Program-made: the position numbers and the translations under genes
Shown: piece after piece, positions 12,657-20,463 of the stretch
How positions within the stretch are numbered: position 1 is the stretch's first letter
Layout of the letters: each line of letters starts with the position of its first letter
Notes under the pieces: model-generated
Databases searched by the model: none
The model's input: only the letters and a program-made list of their open reading frames with translations
Told to the model about the DNA's origin: nothing
From: Longimicrobium sp.
Lineage (GTDB): Bacteria; Gemmatimonadota; Gemmatimonadetes; Longimicrobiales; Longimicrobiaceae
Direction of reading: 5' to 3'
Length of the DNA: 41,587 nt
NCBI GenBank assembly: GCA_036377595.1
Contig: DASUYB010000208.1
Span: 1 to 41,587, forward strand

Positions 12657-13258
12657 GTGCCGGAGGGAGTCCAGGGGCGCGCGAGATTGGCCTCGAGGCG
12701 CTCCTTCACCCCGGGCCACTCGTCGTCGAGGATGCTGAAATAGACGGTGTCGCGAAAGACGCCCGCGTCGTTGGCCATGTGCCGGCGCAGGGTCCCCTCC
12801 TCCTTCGCGCCGAGGCGGAGGATCGCGTTGCGCGAGCGCTGGTTGAGCGCGTTGGTCCGCAGCTCCACGCGCACGCATCCCCACGTCTCGAACGCGTGGC
12901 GGAGCATGAGATACTTCGCCTCGGTGTTGACCGGGGTGCGCTGCCACGGCCGCCCGATCCACGTGTACCCGATCTCCACCCGGCGATGCGCGGCCTCGAC
13001 GTTGTGGAAGCGCGTGCTTCCGATCACCCGCCCCGTCGCCGCCTCCGTCGTGGCGAAGGGGAGGGCGATGCCGCGCGCCCGCGCCTCCAGCGCCTCGTCG
13101 ACGTACCGCCGCACGTCGTCCTCGCAGCGCGGGTGGTTCAGCGTCCAGCGCCAGATGTCCTCGTCGTCCGCCACCGCCCACAGCGCGGGCACGTGCTCCG
13201 GCGCGAGCGGCACCAGGCGCACGTGGCGGCCGGCCAGGGTGACGGGCGAGAGATCCAT
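12653..13258 (-). CDS. GNAT acetyltransferase, RimJ/RimL-like
   Basis: A 201-aa GNAT protein. The pattern VTLAGRHVRLVPLAPEHVPAL at the start, VIGSTRFHNVEAAHRRVEIGYTWIGRPWQRTPVNTEAKYL in the middle (acetyl-CoA binding strand and helix) and VELRTNALNQRSRNAILRLGAKEEGTLRRH near the C-terminus is that of RimJ/RimL-type acetyltransferases, which acetylate amino groups of proteins or small molecules. The substrate is unknown. The stop overlaps the PBP4-type gene by four bases. No ribosome site is visible: the ATG at 13258 directly abuts a palindromic repeat that fills the whole gap to the VOC gene. Confidence 0.85.
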
Positions 13259-13260
13259 CG

Positions 13261-13388
13261 GGTGCGAAAGTGCGAGAGTGCGAGGGTGCGAGAGGGAAAT
13301 CCTACGCTGCGCGGGATTGTCGCACCAGCCAGGCTCCGCGGCGGCGGCGATTCACTCTCGCACTTTCGCACTCTCGCACCTTCGCACT
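13261..13388. repeat. Palindromic repeat of 8-bp GTGCGARR units, copy 1
   Basis: The left arm from 13261 carries tandem GTGCGAAA/GTGCGAGA/GTGCGAGG units, and the right arm (13352-13388) is their approximate inverse. The element begins three bases from the acetyltransferase start codon and reaches the VOC stop codon, so it makes up essentially the whole intergenic space. Related copies are at 30607-30699 and 37894-37987, with a half copy at 39092-39122. Confidence 0.8.
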
Positions 13389-13779
13389 AGCTGTTCCGCA
13401 CCTCGCTCATCAGCGCGGCCACGTTGTCCTCGCTGTCGCGGAAGAAGCACATCCACAGCTCGTGGTCCGGCATCCGCGCGATCAGGTGCGGCTCGTCCTC
13501 CACCCGCGCGCCGCCGGCCCGCAGCGTCTCGTACGCGGCGCGGATGTCGGGCACCCTGTAGTAGACGACGGACGCGGCGTGGTCGAACTCCGGCGTCTCC
13601 GGCTTCGCGAGATAGAGCCGCACCGAGCCTGCCTGGAAGAAGGCCGCGTTGGGGATCTCGAACAGGAACGGCAGCCCCAGCACGTCGCGGTAGAACCCGA
13701 TCGCGCGCTGCACGTCGTGCACGTTGATGGCGATCTGCCCCACGTCGGTGATCCCGACCGGCGTCGATGTCCCGTTCAT
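13387..13779 (-). CDS. VOC (glyoxalase/bleomycin resistance/dioxygenase) family protein
   Basis: A 130-aa single VOC protein made of two beta-alpha-beta-beta-beta modules. IAINVHDVQRAIGFYRDVLGLPFLFE opens module one and VVYYRVPDIRAAYETLRAGGARV opens module two; HLIARMPDHELWMCFFRDSEDNVAALMSE ends it. Candidate metal ligands are the Glu in LFEIP, the His in EPHL and the Glu/Asp near the C-terminus; the usual first-strand His is replaced by Asn in IAINV. The start at 13779 has GGAGGAGG upstream. It is divergent from a MarR regulator, a common arrangement in which the regulator controls the VOC gene. The substrate is unknown. Confidence 0.85.
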   Translation of the reverse strand: MNGTSTPVGITDVGQIAINVHDVQRAIGFYRDVLGLPFLFEIPNAAFFQAGSVRLYLAKPETPEFDHAASVVYYRVPDIRAAYETLRAGGARVEDEPHLIARMPDHELWMCFFRDSEDNVAALMSEVRNS

Positions 13780-13833
13780 CGCCCCCCTCCTCCCGCTGAT
13801 GTGAGATGCCCGTCAAATCGACGTTCTTGATTA

Positions 13834-13852
13834 TTTAGTTTGGCTAACTAAA
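13834..13852. promoter_or_regulatory. Candidate MarR operator
   Basis: TTTAGTT (13834-13840) and AACTAAA (13846-13852) are perfect inverted arms around five bases. The site is AT-rich in a GC-rich region, lies in the divergent gap between the VOC and marR genes, and ends 9 bases before the marR ATG. Spacing and symmetry fit a MarR dimer site; autoregulation is inferred. Confidence 0.65.
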
Positions 13853-13861
13853 TTGTCAAGC

Positions 13862-14311
13862 ATGGTGATCGAAGATCTCGACCAGAAGATGCGCGAGCGC
13901 GTGGAGACGGCAGCGGACCGGCTGCACTCCGCCAGCATCCACCTGCTCCGTCGCGTGCGGCGGCAGGACGACGAGAGCGGGGTGACGGCGCCGCACCTTT
14001 CCGCGCTCTCCGTCCTCGTCTTCGGCGGCGCGCGGACGCTGGGCGAGCTGGCCGCCGCCGAGCAGGTCACGCCGCCGTCGATGACGCGCATCGTCCGCAA
14101 CCTCGAGGCGGACGGCCTGGTCGAGCGCGAGGTGGACCCCGCCGACCGCCGCGTCGCCCGCGTCCGCGCGACGGAGAAGGGGCGGCGGATCCTGATGGAC
14201 GCCCGCGCCCGTCGCATCGCCGACCTCGCCGCGCGCATCGCCACGCTCGACGACGCCGACCTGGCCACCCTCGAGCGTGCGGCGGAGATCATCGAGACCG
14301 CGCTTCGCTGA
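13862..14311 (+). CDS. MarR family transcriptional regulator
   Basis: A 149-aa winged-helix regulator. Helices from about 10-35 form the dimer interface, RTLGELAAAEQVTPPSMTRIVRNLEADGLVERE is the recognition helix-turn-helix, and DRRVARVRATEKGRRI is the wing. MarR dimers normally repress adjacent genes and release DNA on binding phenolic or oxidative ligands. The ATG at 13862 is preferred; a TTG three codons upstream (13853) would begin immediately after the operator palindrome. The divergent VOC-GNAT-PBP4 genes are the likely targets together with itself. The CTCACGC-family repeat starts eight bases after its stop. Confidence 0.9.
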   Translation: MVIEDLDQKMRERVETAADRLHSASIHLLRRVRRQDDESGVTAPHLSALSVLVFGGARTLGELAAAEQVTPPSMTRIVRNLEADGLVEREVDPADRRVARVRATEKGRRILMDARARRIADLAARIATLDDADLATLERAAEIIETALR

Positions 14312-14318
14312 ACTGCAA

Positions 14319-14392
14319 TCTCACGCAGAGGGCGCAGAGGTCGCAGAGAACTAATCGCCGTTCTCTGCGACCTCTGCGTCCTCTGCGTGAGA
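14319..14392. repeat. Palindromic intergenic repeat, CTCACGC family, copy 2
   Basis: Arms of 33 bp (14319-14351 and 14360-14392) are complementary apart from one position, with an eight-base centre. Units are 9 bp (variants of NCGCAGAGG). Outer ends TCTCACGC and GCGTGAGA match the other two family members. It could also act as a terminator for marR. Confidence 0.8.
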
Positions 14393-14576
14393 CTCCTTTC
14401 CATTCCTGAATCTCCACGCCGCCGTTCGCTGCACCCGCGGCGCAGCCCGCCGCGGAATCCCCGCATCTCGCCGCAAACGCGCAACACGCATCGCCCTACG
14501 CTCGTTCAACTCGCAACCACGGCGGGAAACGCCCGCGGGTTGAACCGATCCCCTGGATGGAGCGAGCGAGGCGAAG

Positions 14577-15527
14577 ATGAAGACGAATGCAGCGTTGGCG
14601 ATGATCGTGCTGGCGGCCGCGGGGTGCGCGGATGCGTCGCAGCCCGGGCCCGTCGCCGTGACGGCGCAGCCGCGCGCCGAGTCGTGGCGCGTGAACCTCA
14701 AGGAGGCGCGGCAGGAGCTCCTCGCCGCCGACGCGGCCTGGGCCCAGGCCGCCGCGGCGAACGTTGTCGACGGCTTCACCAGCGTGATGACGGCCGACGT
14801 CCAGTTCCTCCCCTCGCGCGTGGACGTGCTGACCGGCATCCCGGCGGCGCGCGCCTACCTGCAGGGCTCGGTGTTTTTCGGCGCCATCCAGTGGAGCGCC
14901 GTCCGCGCCGACGTCTCGGCCGACGGCAGCACCGGCTACACCATCGACTACGGCACCACCACCCGGCGCGACAACGGCGTCACCGTCTACCTGCGCATGA
15001 TCACCTGGTGGCAGAAGCAGGCGGACGGCTCGTGGAAGGTGAAGGCCAACGTCCCCGGCCTCTTCCTCAACCCGTCGATCGACGCCCCCGCCGGCTTCGG
15101 CACCCCGACGGACAACGGCGTGCAGGGCGCCCCCGCGTCGGCGGCGACGGCGGAGGACGTGATGCAGGCCGACCGCGACTTCGCCGCGATGTCGCTGGCG
15201 CAGAACGCGAAGGTGGCGTTCGTGACCTTCGCCGCGCCCACGGCCATCGCCGTGGGAACGCCGGACTACGGCCCCGAAGCCATCGGCCGCGGCTTCGGCG
15301 ACGGCACCGGGTTCGTGCTGAGCTGGGGCCCCATCGCCGGCGGCATCAGCGGCAGCGGCGACCTGGGCTACACCATCGGCTACGCCAAGACGCAGCTGCT
15401 GAACCCCGACGGCACCCCGGCCGGCGCCAGCTTCAGCAAGTACGTCACCATCTGGCAGCGCCAGCCGAACGGGCAGTTCCTGTACGTGGCGGACGGCGGC
15501 ACTTCGCGCGCCCCCGGCGCGCACTGA
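14577..15527 (+). CDS. Lipoprotein with two tandem NTF2-like (SnoaL/DUF4440) domains
   Basis: A 316-aa lipoprotein. The signal (MKTNAALAMIVLAAAGC) ends in a lipobox Cys at 17. Two copies of a DUF4440/SnoaL-like cone fold follow. The first (about 42-160) begins LKEARQELLAADAAWAQAAA and ends GYTIDYGTTTRRDNG...WWQKQADGSWKVKANVPG. The second (about 188-305) begins VMQADRDFAAMSLAQNAKVAFV and ends GYTIGYAKTQ...IWQRQPNGQFLYVADGG. The repeat of GYTI-x-Y and W-Q-(K/R)-Q shows internal duplication. Such folds bind small hydrophobic ligands or act as scaffold domains, and no catalytic residues can be assigned. It appears to be transcribed alone. Confidence 0.8.
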   Translation: MKTNAALAMIVLAAAGCADASQPGPVAVTAQPRAESWRVNLKEARQELLAADAAWAQAAAANVVDGFTSVMTADVQFLPSRVDVLTGIPAARAYLQGSVFFGAIQWSAVRADVSADGSTGYTIDYGTTTRRDNGVTVYLRMITWWQKQADGSWKVKANVPGLFLNPSIDAPAGFGTPTDNGVQGAPASAATAEDVMQADRDFAAMSLAQNAKVAFVTFAAPTAIAVGTPDYGPEAIGRGFGDGTGFVLSWGPIAGGISGSGDLGYTIGYAKTQLLNPDGTPAGASFSKYVTIWQRQPNGQFLYVADGGTSRAPGAH

Positions 15528-15561
15528 CCCGCGGGCTCGCACCCCAACGGCACGTGCGCGG

Positions 15562-15584
15562 CGCCCGGCCCCCAAGGCCGGGCG
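15562..15584 (+). terminator. GC-rich hairpin after the NTF2-like lipoprotein
   Basis: CGCCCGGCC (15562-15570) pairs with GGCCGGGCG (15576-15584) around CCCAA, 35 bases beyond the stop. There is only a short T-containing tail (TTCG), so intrinsic termination strength is uncertain. Confidence 0.5.
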
Positions 15585-15738
15585 TTCGCCGTTCCGTCCG
15601 TCTCCGTCGAAACTCCATCTCCCGATTCCTCGTAAATCGCTGCCGCGCATGCAGTGAAGCTTGCGCGGCCGACGCGGCGGCGCAGATTTGGAGGCGCGCC
15701 TCCGCCACAGTATCCCCCCGGAACCGAGAATCCGCCCC

Positions 15739-16845
15739 ATGGGCCTCTGGGACTTCGTCAAGAGCGAGCTGATCGACATCATCCAGTGGCTGGACGACAC
15801 CGGCGACACGATGGTGTGGCGGTTCGACGGGCACGACAACGAGATCAAGAACGGCGCGCAGCTGATCGTCCGCCCCGGCCAGGCCGCCGTGTTCGTGAAC
15901 CAGGGGCAGGTGGCCGACGTGTTCGGCCCCGGCCGCCACGAGTTGCGCACGCAGAACCTCCCCATCCTGTCCACGCTGCTGGGGTGGAAGTACGGCTTCG
16001 ACTCGCCCTTCAAGGCCGACGTCTTCTTCGTGGCCACCAAGCAGTTCACCGACCAGAAGTGGGGGACCAAGACGCCGGTGATGCTGCGCGACCCGGAGTT
16101 CGGCCCGGTGCGCCTCCGCGCGTTCGGCACCTACGTGGTCCGCGTGATCGAGCCCGCCAAGTTCGTCGCGCAGATCGTGGGGACGAACGGCATGTTCAAG
16201 ACGGGCGACGTGGGCGAGCAACTGCGCTCGCTGGTGACCTCGCGCTTCATCGATGCGCTCGGCGAGGCGAAGGTGCCGATGCTCGACCTGGCCAGCCGCT
16301 ACGACGAGATCGGCGCGTTCATCCGCGGCAAGATGGCCGAGGACTTCGGGATGTGGGGGCTGGAGCTGACCCAGTTCCTGATCGAGAACATCGCCCTCCC
16401 CGAGGAAGTCGAGAAGGCGCTCGACAAGCGCAGCAGCATGGGGGTGATCGGCGACATGGGCGAGTACACCCGGTTCCAGACCGCCGAGTCCATCCCGCTG
16501 GCCGCGTCGAACCCCGGCGGCACCGCCGGCGCGGGGATGGGGATGGGGATGGGCTTCGCGATGGCGCAGCAGATGGCCGCCGCGCTGGGGCAGCAGGGGT
16601 CGCAGCCCGGCGCCGCCCCCACGCCGCCGCCGCTCCCGCAGCAGTCCAGCTACTTCGTCGCCGTGGACGGCCAGCAGACCGGCCCGCACGGGATGGACGC
16701 GCTGCGCCAGCAGGCCGGCGCCGGCGCGCTCGGCCGCGACACGCTGGTGTGGAAGCAGGGGATGGCCGCGTGGACCCCCGCCGGCCAGGTGGACGAGCTC
16801 GCCTCGCTCTTCGCCGCCGTCCCCCCGCCGCTGCCGCCGCAGTAA
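15739..16845 (+). CDS. SPFH-domain protein with C-terminal GYF_2 domain
   Basis: A 368-aa protein with an SPFH/Band-7-like domain at about 40-260 (QLIVRPGQAAVFVNQGQVADVFGPGRHEL, FGTYVVRVIEPAKFVAQIVGT), as in the YdjI-like 'virion core protein' group. A low-complexity Gly/Met/Gln linker (about 270-310) and a Pro-rich stretch (PTPPPLPQQ) lead to a GYF_2 domain (YFVAVDGQQTGPHGMDALRQ, TLVWKQGMAAWTPAGQVDEL). The end is again PPPLPPQ. SPFH proteins form membrane-associated scaffolds, and GYF_2 domains bind proline-rich ligands. ATG at 15739 begins at MGLWDFVKSELIDIIQW, where homologues begin. The exact role is unknown. Confidence 0.85.
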   Translation: MGLWDFVKSELIDIIQWLDDTGDTMVWRFDGHDNEIKNGAQLIVRPGQAAVFVNQGQVADVFGPGRHELRTQNLPILSTLLGWKYGFDSPFKADVFFVATKQFTDQKWGTKTPVMLRDPEFGPVRLRAFGTYVVRVIEPAKFVAQIVGTNGMFKTGDVGEQLRSLVTSRFIDALGEAKVPMLDLASRYDEIGAFIRGKMAEDFGMWGLELTQFLIENIALPEEVEKALDKRSSMGVIGDMGEYTRFQTAESIPLAASNPGGTAGAGMGMGMGFAMAQQMAAALGQQGSQPGAAPTPPPLPQQSSYFVAVDGQQTGPHGMDALRQQAGAGALGRDTLVWKQGMAAWTPAGQVDELASLFAAVPPPLPPQ

Positions 16846-16870
16846 CCACGGCGTTTTCGGCAGATGGCAT

Positions 16871-16904
16871 CGCGGCCCCGCTCGGACATCCTGGCGGGGC
16901 CGCG
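16871..16904 (+). terminator. Hairpin after the SPFH gene
   Basis: CGCGGCCCCGC (16871-16881) pairs with GCGGGGCCGCG (16894-16904), 25 bases past the stop, followed by CTGTCTTGG. A likely terminator without a long T-run. Confidence 0.55.
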
Positions 16905-16916
16905 CTGTCTTGGAAT

Positions 16917-16997
16917 CTCACGCAGGGTTAGCAGAGTCAGCAGAAAACAGCAGAGAAACCGCTGAAGTTGCTGCTGACCCTGCTAACCCTGCGTGAG
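16917..16997. repeat. Palindromic intergenic repeat, CTCACGC family, copy 3
   Basis: Arms of 27 bp (16917-16943, 16971-16997) are complementary except at one position. Units here are 9 bp (GCAGGGTTA, GCAGAGTCA, GCAGAAAAC). The core differs from the other two copies but the outer CTCACGC and GCGTGAG ends are kept. Confidence 0.75.
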
Positions 16998-17040
16998 GTC
17001 CTTCTGTTGAATCTCGCTCACCATTATACTGCCAAGGTGC

Positions 17041-17078
17041 GGGTGGGCGGGTAAGTATCCCGCCGCGCCATACCCACC
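17041..17078. promoter_or_regulatory. Candidate HxlR operator
   Basis: GGCGGG (17046-17051) and CCCGCC (17059-17064) flank TAAGTAT, and an outer GGTGGG/CCCACC pair lies at about 17042 and 17073. The nested symmetry just upstream of the hxlR gene and the AT centre suggest an autoregulatory site, by analogy with HxlR-family operators. It is not otherwise supported. Confidence 0.35.
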
Positions 17079-17080
17079 GA

Positions 17081-17470
17081 ATGGTAACCATGGGGATCAC
17101 GGAAACCCGCGGCGACGTGTGCCTCGAGCAGTGCGGCTCGCGGCAGGTGCTGGACCTGATCGCCGACAAGTGGGCGGTGATCGTGATCTACGTGCTTGCG
17201 CGCGGCACCCGGCGCTTCGGCGAGCTGCAGCGCACGGTGGGCGGCGTGTCGCAGAAGATGCTGACGCAGACCCTCCGCGGCCTGGAGCGCGACGGGCTGG
17301 TCGAGCGCAAGGTCTTCGCGGTCATCCCGCCGCGCGTGGAGTACTCGCTCAGCCCGCTCGGCGAGACGCTGGTGGAGCCGCTGGGCGCGCTCTGCCGCTG
17401 GGCCGAGGATCACTACTGGGAGGTGGAGCGCGCCCGCGGCACCCAGGCCACGGCCGTCGCCGGGGCATGA
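17081..17470 (+). CDS. HxlR family transcriptional regulator
   Basis: A 129-aa winged-helix regulator of the HxlR/YodB/HypR family. The family pattern is DKWAVIVIYVLARGTRRFGELQRTVGGVSQKMLTQTLRGLERDGLVER, followed by VPPRVEYSLS-like wing residues (IPPRVEYSLSPLGETL) and a C-terminal helix (ALCRWAEDH). Cys14 and Cys18 (DVCLEQCG) lie where redox-responsive members carry their sensing cysteine. An alternative start is ATG at 17090. The stop overlaps the clpS start (ATGA), so the regulator is translationally coupled to clpS-clpA, an arrangement I do not recall as standard. Confidence 0.85.
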   Translation: MVTMGITETRGDVCLEQCGSRQVLDLIADKWAVIVIYVLARGTRRFGELQRTVGGVSQKMLTQTLRGLERDGLVERKVFAVIPPRVEYSLSPLGETLVEPLGALCRWAEDHYWEVERARGTQATAVAGA

Positions 17471-17865
17471 GCCACGTTCATCTCCCGCCGGTGTATTACC
17501 CGATCGACGCGCGCCGGAAGGACGATCCGCCGCCCCCGCGGCGGGACGGAGGGCGCGGCACGGGGACGGAGCGCGAGGAGGGCGTCGCGGTCGCCGAGCG
17601 GCCGAGGACGCGCCGGCCCACCATGTACCGCGTGCTGCTGCACAACGACGACTACACGAGCATGGACTTCGTGGTCGAGGTCCTGGTGCGCCACTTCGAC
17701 AAGTCGCCCACCGAGGCCACCCGGGTGATGCTGCAGGTGCACCACATGGGGATCGGCGTCGCGGGCACCTACACGCGCGACGAGGCGGAGACCCGCATCG
17801 AACGCGTCACCACGGAAGCGAACGCCGCCGGGTTTCCATTGCTCCTGACGATGCAGCCGGAATAA
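17467..17865 (+). CDS. clpS: ATP-dependent Clp protease adaptor ClpS
   Basis: A 132-aa ClpS. ClpS binds N-degron substrates (bulky N-terminal residues) and delivers them to ClpA. The core domain starts near residue 55: MYRVLLHNDDYTSMDFVVEVLVRHF contains the HNDDYT/MDFV substrate pocket, followed by HHMGIGVAGTYTRDEAETRIERV, the ClpA-contact helix, and a C-terminal FPLLLTMQP strand. The first 55 residues are a charged Pro/Arg-rich extension, longer than in E. coli ClpS. The ATG at 17467 overlaps the hxlR stop. clpA follows after 53 bases. Confidence 0.93.
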   Translation: MSHVHLPPVYYPIDARRKDDPPPPRRDGGRGTGTEREEGVAVAERPRTRRPTMYRVLLHNDDYTSMDFVVEVLVRHFDKSPTEATRVMLQVHHMGIGVAGTYTRDEAETRIERVTTEANAAGFPLLLTMQPE

Positions 17866-17918
17866 CCCCGGCAGACGAGACTCACGCTCAACCCGATCGT
17901 ACGCCCAGGCCTGCACCG

Positions 17919-20228
17919 ATGTCGAGCCCCGCCTTGCGTCCCGAGCTGGAGATCAGCCTGCACCTTGCCGTCCTCGAGGCGGAACGGCGCGGCCACGCCT
18001 ACGCCGGCCTGGAGCACCTCCTCTTCGCGCTCCTCCACGACGAAGCCAGCGCCTCGGCGGTCGCCTCCGCCGGCGCCGACGTGGAGCGGCTGAAGCGCCG
18101 CATCGACCGGTTCCTGATCGACGAGGTCGAGGCCGCGCACGACGGGCCGCCGGAGTCGGTGACGCCCACGCTCGCCTTCCGCCGCGTGGTGCAGGAGGCC
18201 GCGCTGCAGGTCCTCCGCTCCGGCCGCGAGGAGGTCACCGGCGTGCACGTGCTCGTCGAGATGTTCGCCGAGGACGAGTCGTTCGCCGTGCACTTCCTGC
18301 AGGAGGAGGGCGTCACCCGGCTGGCGATGATGCGCGCCGCCGCGCACGGCCCCGGCCGCCCCTCCACCGGCGTCACCCGCCGCGTCGAGGTCGGCGCCGA
18401 CGGCGAGGCGGCGGGGGAGGGGGATGAAGGGCGAACGAAGCCGGGCGAGGCGCTGCAGCGCTTCACCGTCGAGCTCACCCGCCTGGCCGCCGAGGGGAAG
18501 CTCGATCCGCTGATCGGCCGCGAGAAGGAGATCAGCCGGGCGATCCACGTGCTGGCCCGGCGCCGCAAGAACAACCCGCTCTTCGTCGGCGACCCCGGCG
18601 TCGGCAAGACCGCGCTGGCCGAGGGGCTCGCGCTGAAGGTGCACGCGGGCGAAGTGCCGTCTCCCTTGCGAAATGCGGAGATCTACGCGCTGGACATGGG
18701 CGCCCTCCTGGCCGGCACGCGCTATCGCGGCGACTTCGAAGAGCGGCTGAAGGGGGTGCTCGGCGAATTGCAGCAGCGGCCCCGCGCAATCCTTTTCATC
18801 GACGAGATACACACCGTGGTTGGCGCCGGTAGCACCTCGGGCGGCTCCATGGACGCCAGCAACCTGCTGAAGCCCGCGCTGGCATCCGGCCTGCGCTGCA
18901 TCGGCTCGACGACCTACGAGGAGCACCGCTCGCACTTCGAGAAGGACCGCGCCCTCGCGCGGCGCTTCCAGAAGATCGACGTGCTCGAGCCGGGCGTCGA
19001 CGAGACGGTGCGGATTCTCGAAGGGCTGCGCGGGCGCTACGAGGAGTTCCACCGCGTCCGCTACACGCCCGGGGCCCTCCGCGCCGCCGCGGAGCTCTCC
19101 TCGCGCTACCTGCACGACCGCCGCCTTCCCGACAAGGCCATCGACGTGCTCGACGAGGCCGGCGCCGACGTGCGCCTCGCCACGGCGGAGGACGACGAGG
19201 CGTGGCCCACGGTGGGCGAGGAGGTGGTCGAGCGCATCCTCGCCTCCATGGCGCAGGTGCCGCCGAAGACCGTGGCCGGCAGCGACCGCGAGCGGCTGCG
19301 CACGCTGGAGACGGAGCTCAAGCGGCGCGTCTTCGGACAGGATGCCGCGCTCGGGCAGATCGCCGCCGCGATCAAGCTCTCCCGCGCCGGGCTGCGTGAT
19401 CCGCGGAAGCCGATCGGATCGTTCCTCTTCACCGGCCCAACGGGCGTGGGAAAGACGGAGGTCGCCCGCTCGCTCGCGGAGGTGATGGGGATCGAGCTGA
19501 TCCGCTTCGACATGAGCGAGTACATGGAGCCCCACACCGTCTCGCGGCTGATCGGCGCGCCGCCGGGCTACGTGGGCTTCGACCAGGCGGGGCTGCTGAC
19601 CGAGGCGGTGAGCCGCACCCCGCACGCGGTGCTCCTGCTGGACGAGGTGGAGAAGGCGCACCCCGACGTCTTCAACCTGCTCCTGCAGGTGATGGACTAC
19701 GGCAGGCTGACCGACAACAACGGGAAGCACGCCGACTTCCGCAACGTGGTGCTGGTGATGACCAGCAACGTCGGCGCGGAGGAGATCTCGCGCCGACGCG
19801 CCGGCTTCACCGCCGGGATGGTGGGAGGAGACGACGACCGGGCGTTCGAACGCACCTTTCCGCCCGAGTTTCGCAACCGGCTCGACGCGCGCATCTCCTT
19901 TGCGCCGCTAAACCTGGCGGTGATGGAGCGGATCGTGGACCGGCTCGTCGGCGAGGCGTGTGACCGACTGGCCGCCCGGAACGTCCATCTGATACTGGAT
20001 GCAGGAGCACGCGCCTGGCTCGCCGAGCGCGGCCTCGACCCGCTGATGGGCGCCCGCCCGCTCGCGCGGCTGATCCAGGACGAGCTCCTCCGCCCGCTGG
20101 GCGACGAGATCCTCTTCGGCCGCCTCGAGCAAGGCGGCACGGTCACCGCTGGAGTGGAGGGCGGCCGGCTGGCCTTCCGCTACGCGGATGCGGTGGACAT
20201 AGTTGCCATAAGCGCGCCGATGGTGTAA
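17919..20228 (+). CDS. clpA: ATP-dependent Clp protease ATPase subunit ClpA
   Basis: A 769-aa AAA+ unfoldase of normal ClpA size. The N-domain (1-145) carries two Clp-N repeats ([25 protein letters not shown]). D1 has Walker [14 protein letters not shown] (about 224) and [15 protein letters not shown] as Walker B; D2 has [13 protein letters not shown] (about 506) and [16 protein letters not shown], with arginine fingers near [12 protein letters not shown]. There is no long middle coiled coil, so it is ClpA and not ClpB/ClpC. The ClpP-docking loop, IGL in E. coli, aligns by eye with RRRAGFTAG, i.e. an AGF tripeptide. It unfolds proteins into ClpP, whose gene is not in this window. Confidence 0.95.
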   Translation: MSSPALRPELEISLHLAVLEAERRGHAYAGLEHLLFALLHDEASASAVASAGADVERLKRRIDRFLIDEVEAAHDGPPESVTPTLAFRRVVQEAALQVLRSGREEVTGVHVLVEMFAEDESFAVHFLQEEGVTRLAMMRAAAHGPGRPSTGVTRRVEVGADGEAAGEGDEGRTKPGEALQRFTVELTRLAAEGKLDPLIGREKEISRAIHVLARRRKNNPLFVGDPGVGKTALAEGLALKVHAGEVPSPLRNAEIYALDMGALLAGTRYRGDFEERLKGVLGELQQRPRAILFIDEIHTVVGAGSTSGGSMDASNLLKPALASGLRCIGSTTYEEHRSHFEKDRALARRFQKIDVLEPGVDETVRILEGLRGRYEEFHRVRYTPGALRAAAELSSRYLHDRRLPDKAIDVLDEAGADVRLATAEDDEAWPTVGEEVVERILASMAQVPPKTVAGSDRERLRTLETELKRRVFGQDAALGQIAAAIKLSRAGLRDPRKPIGSFLFTGPTGVGKTEVARSLAEVMGIELIRFDMSEYMEPHTVSRLIGAPPGYVGFDQAGLLTEAVSRTPHAVLLLDEVEKAHPDVFNLLLQVMDYGRLTDNNGKHADFRNVVLVMTSNVGAEEISRRRAGFTAGMVGGDDDRAFERTFPPEFRNRLDARISFAPLNLAVMERIVDRLVGEACDRLAARNVHLILDAGARAWLAERGLDPLMGARPLARLIQDELLRPLGDEILFGRLEQGGTVTAGVEGGRLAFRYADAVDIVAISAPMV

Positions 20229-20463
20229 GATTATTCGGCAACGCCGAGGCCGAAGAGGATCGGAGCGGATCTCGTACCAGAATGGTGCAGGAGTTGCTTG
20301 CGGGCGGGAGGTGTGGCGGATTGGGCGTTATTTCTGCTACCCAGCCCCGGAGCAGCGGCACGAAAATTCTGGCGCTTCGCCCCCGCGGCGCGTATCGTAT
20401 ACAGAAAGTGTACACAACCGTACCCCACGTGGGCCCCAAGTTCGACACACACGGAGACGATAG

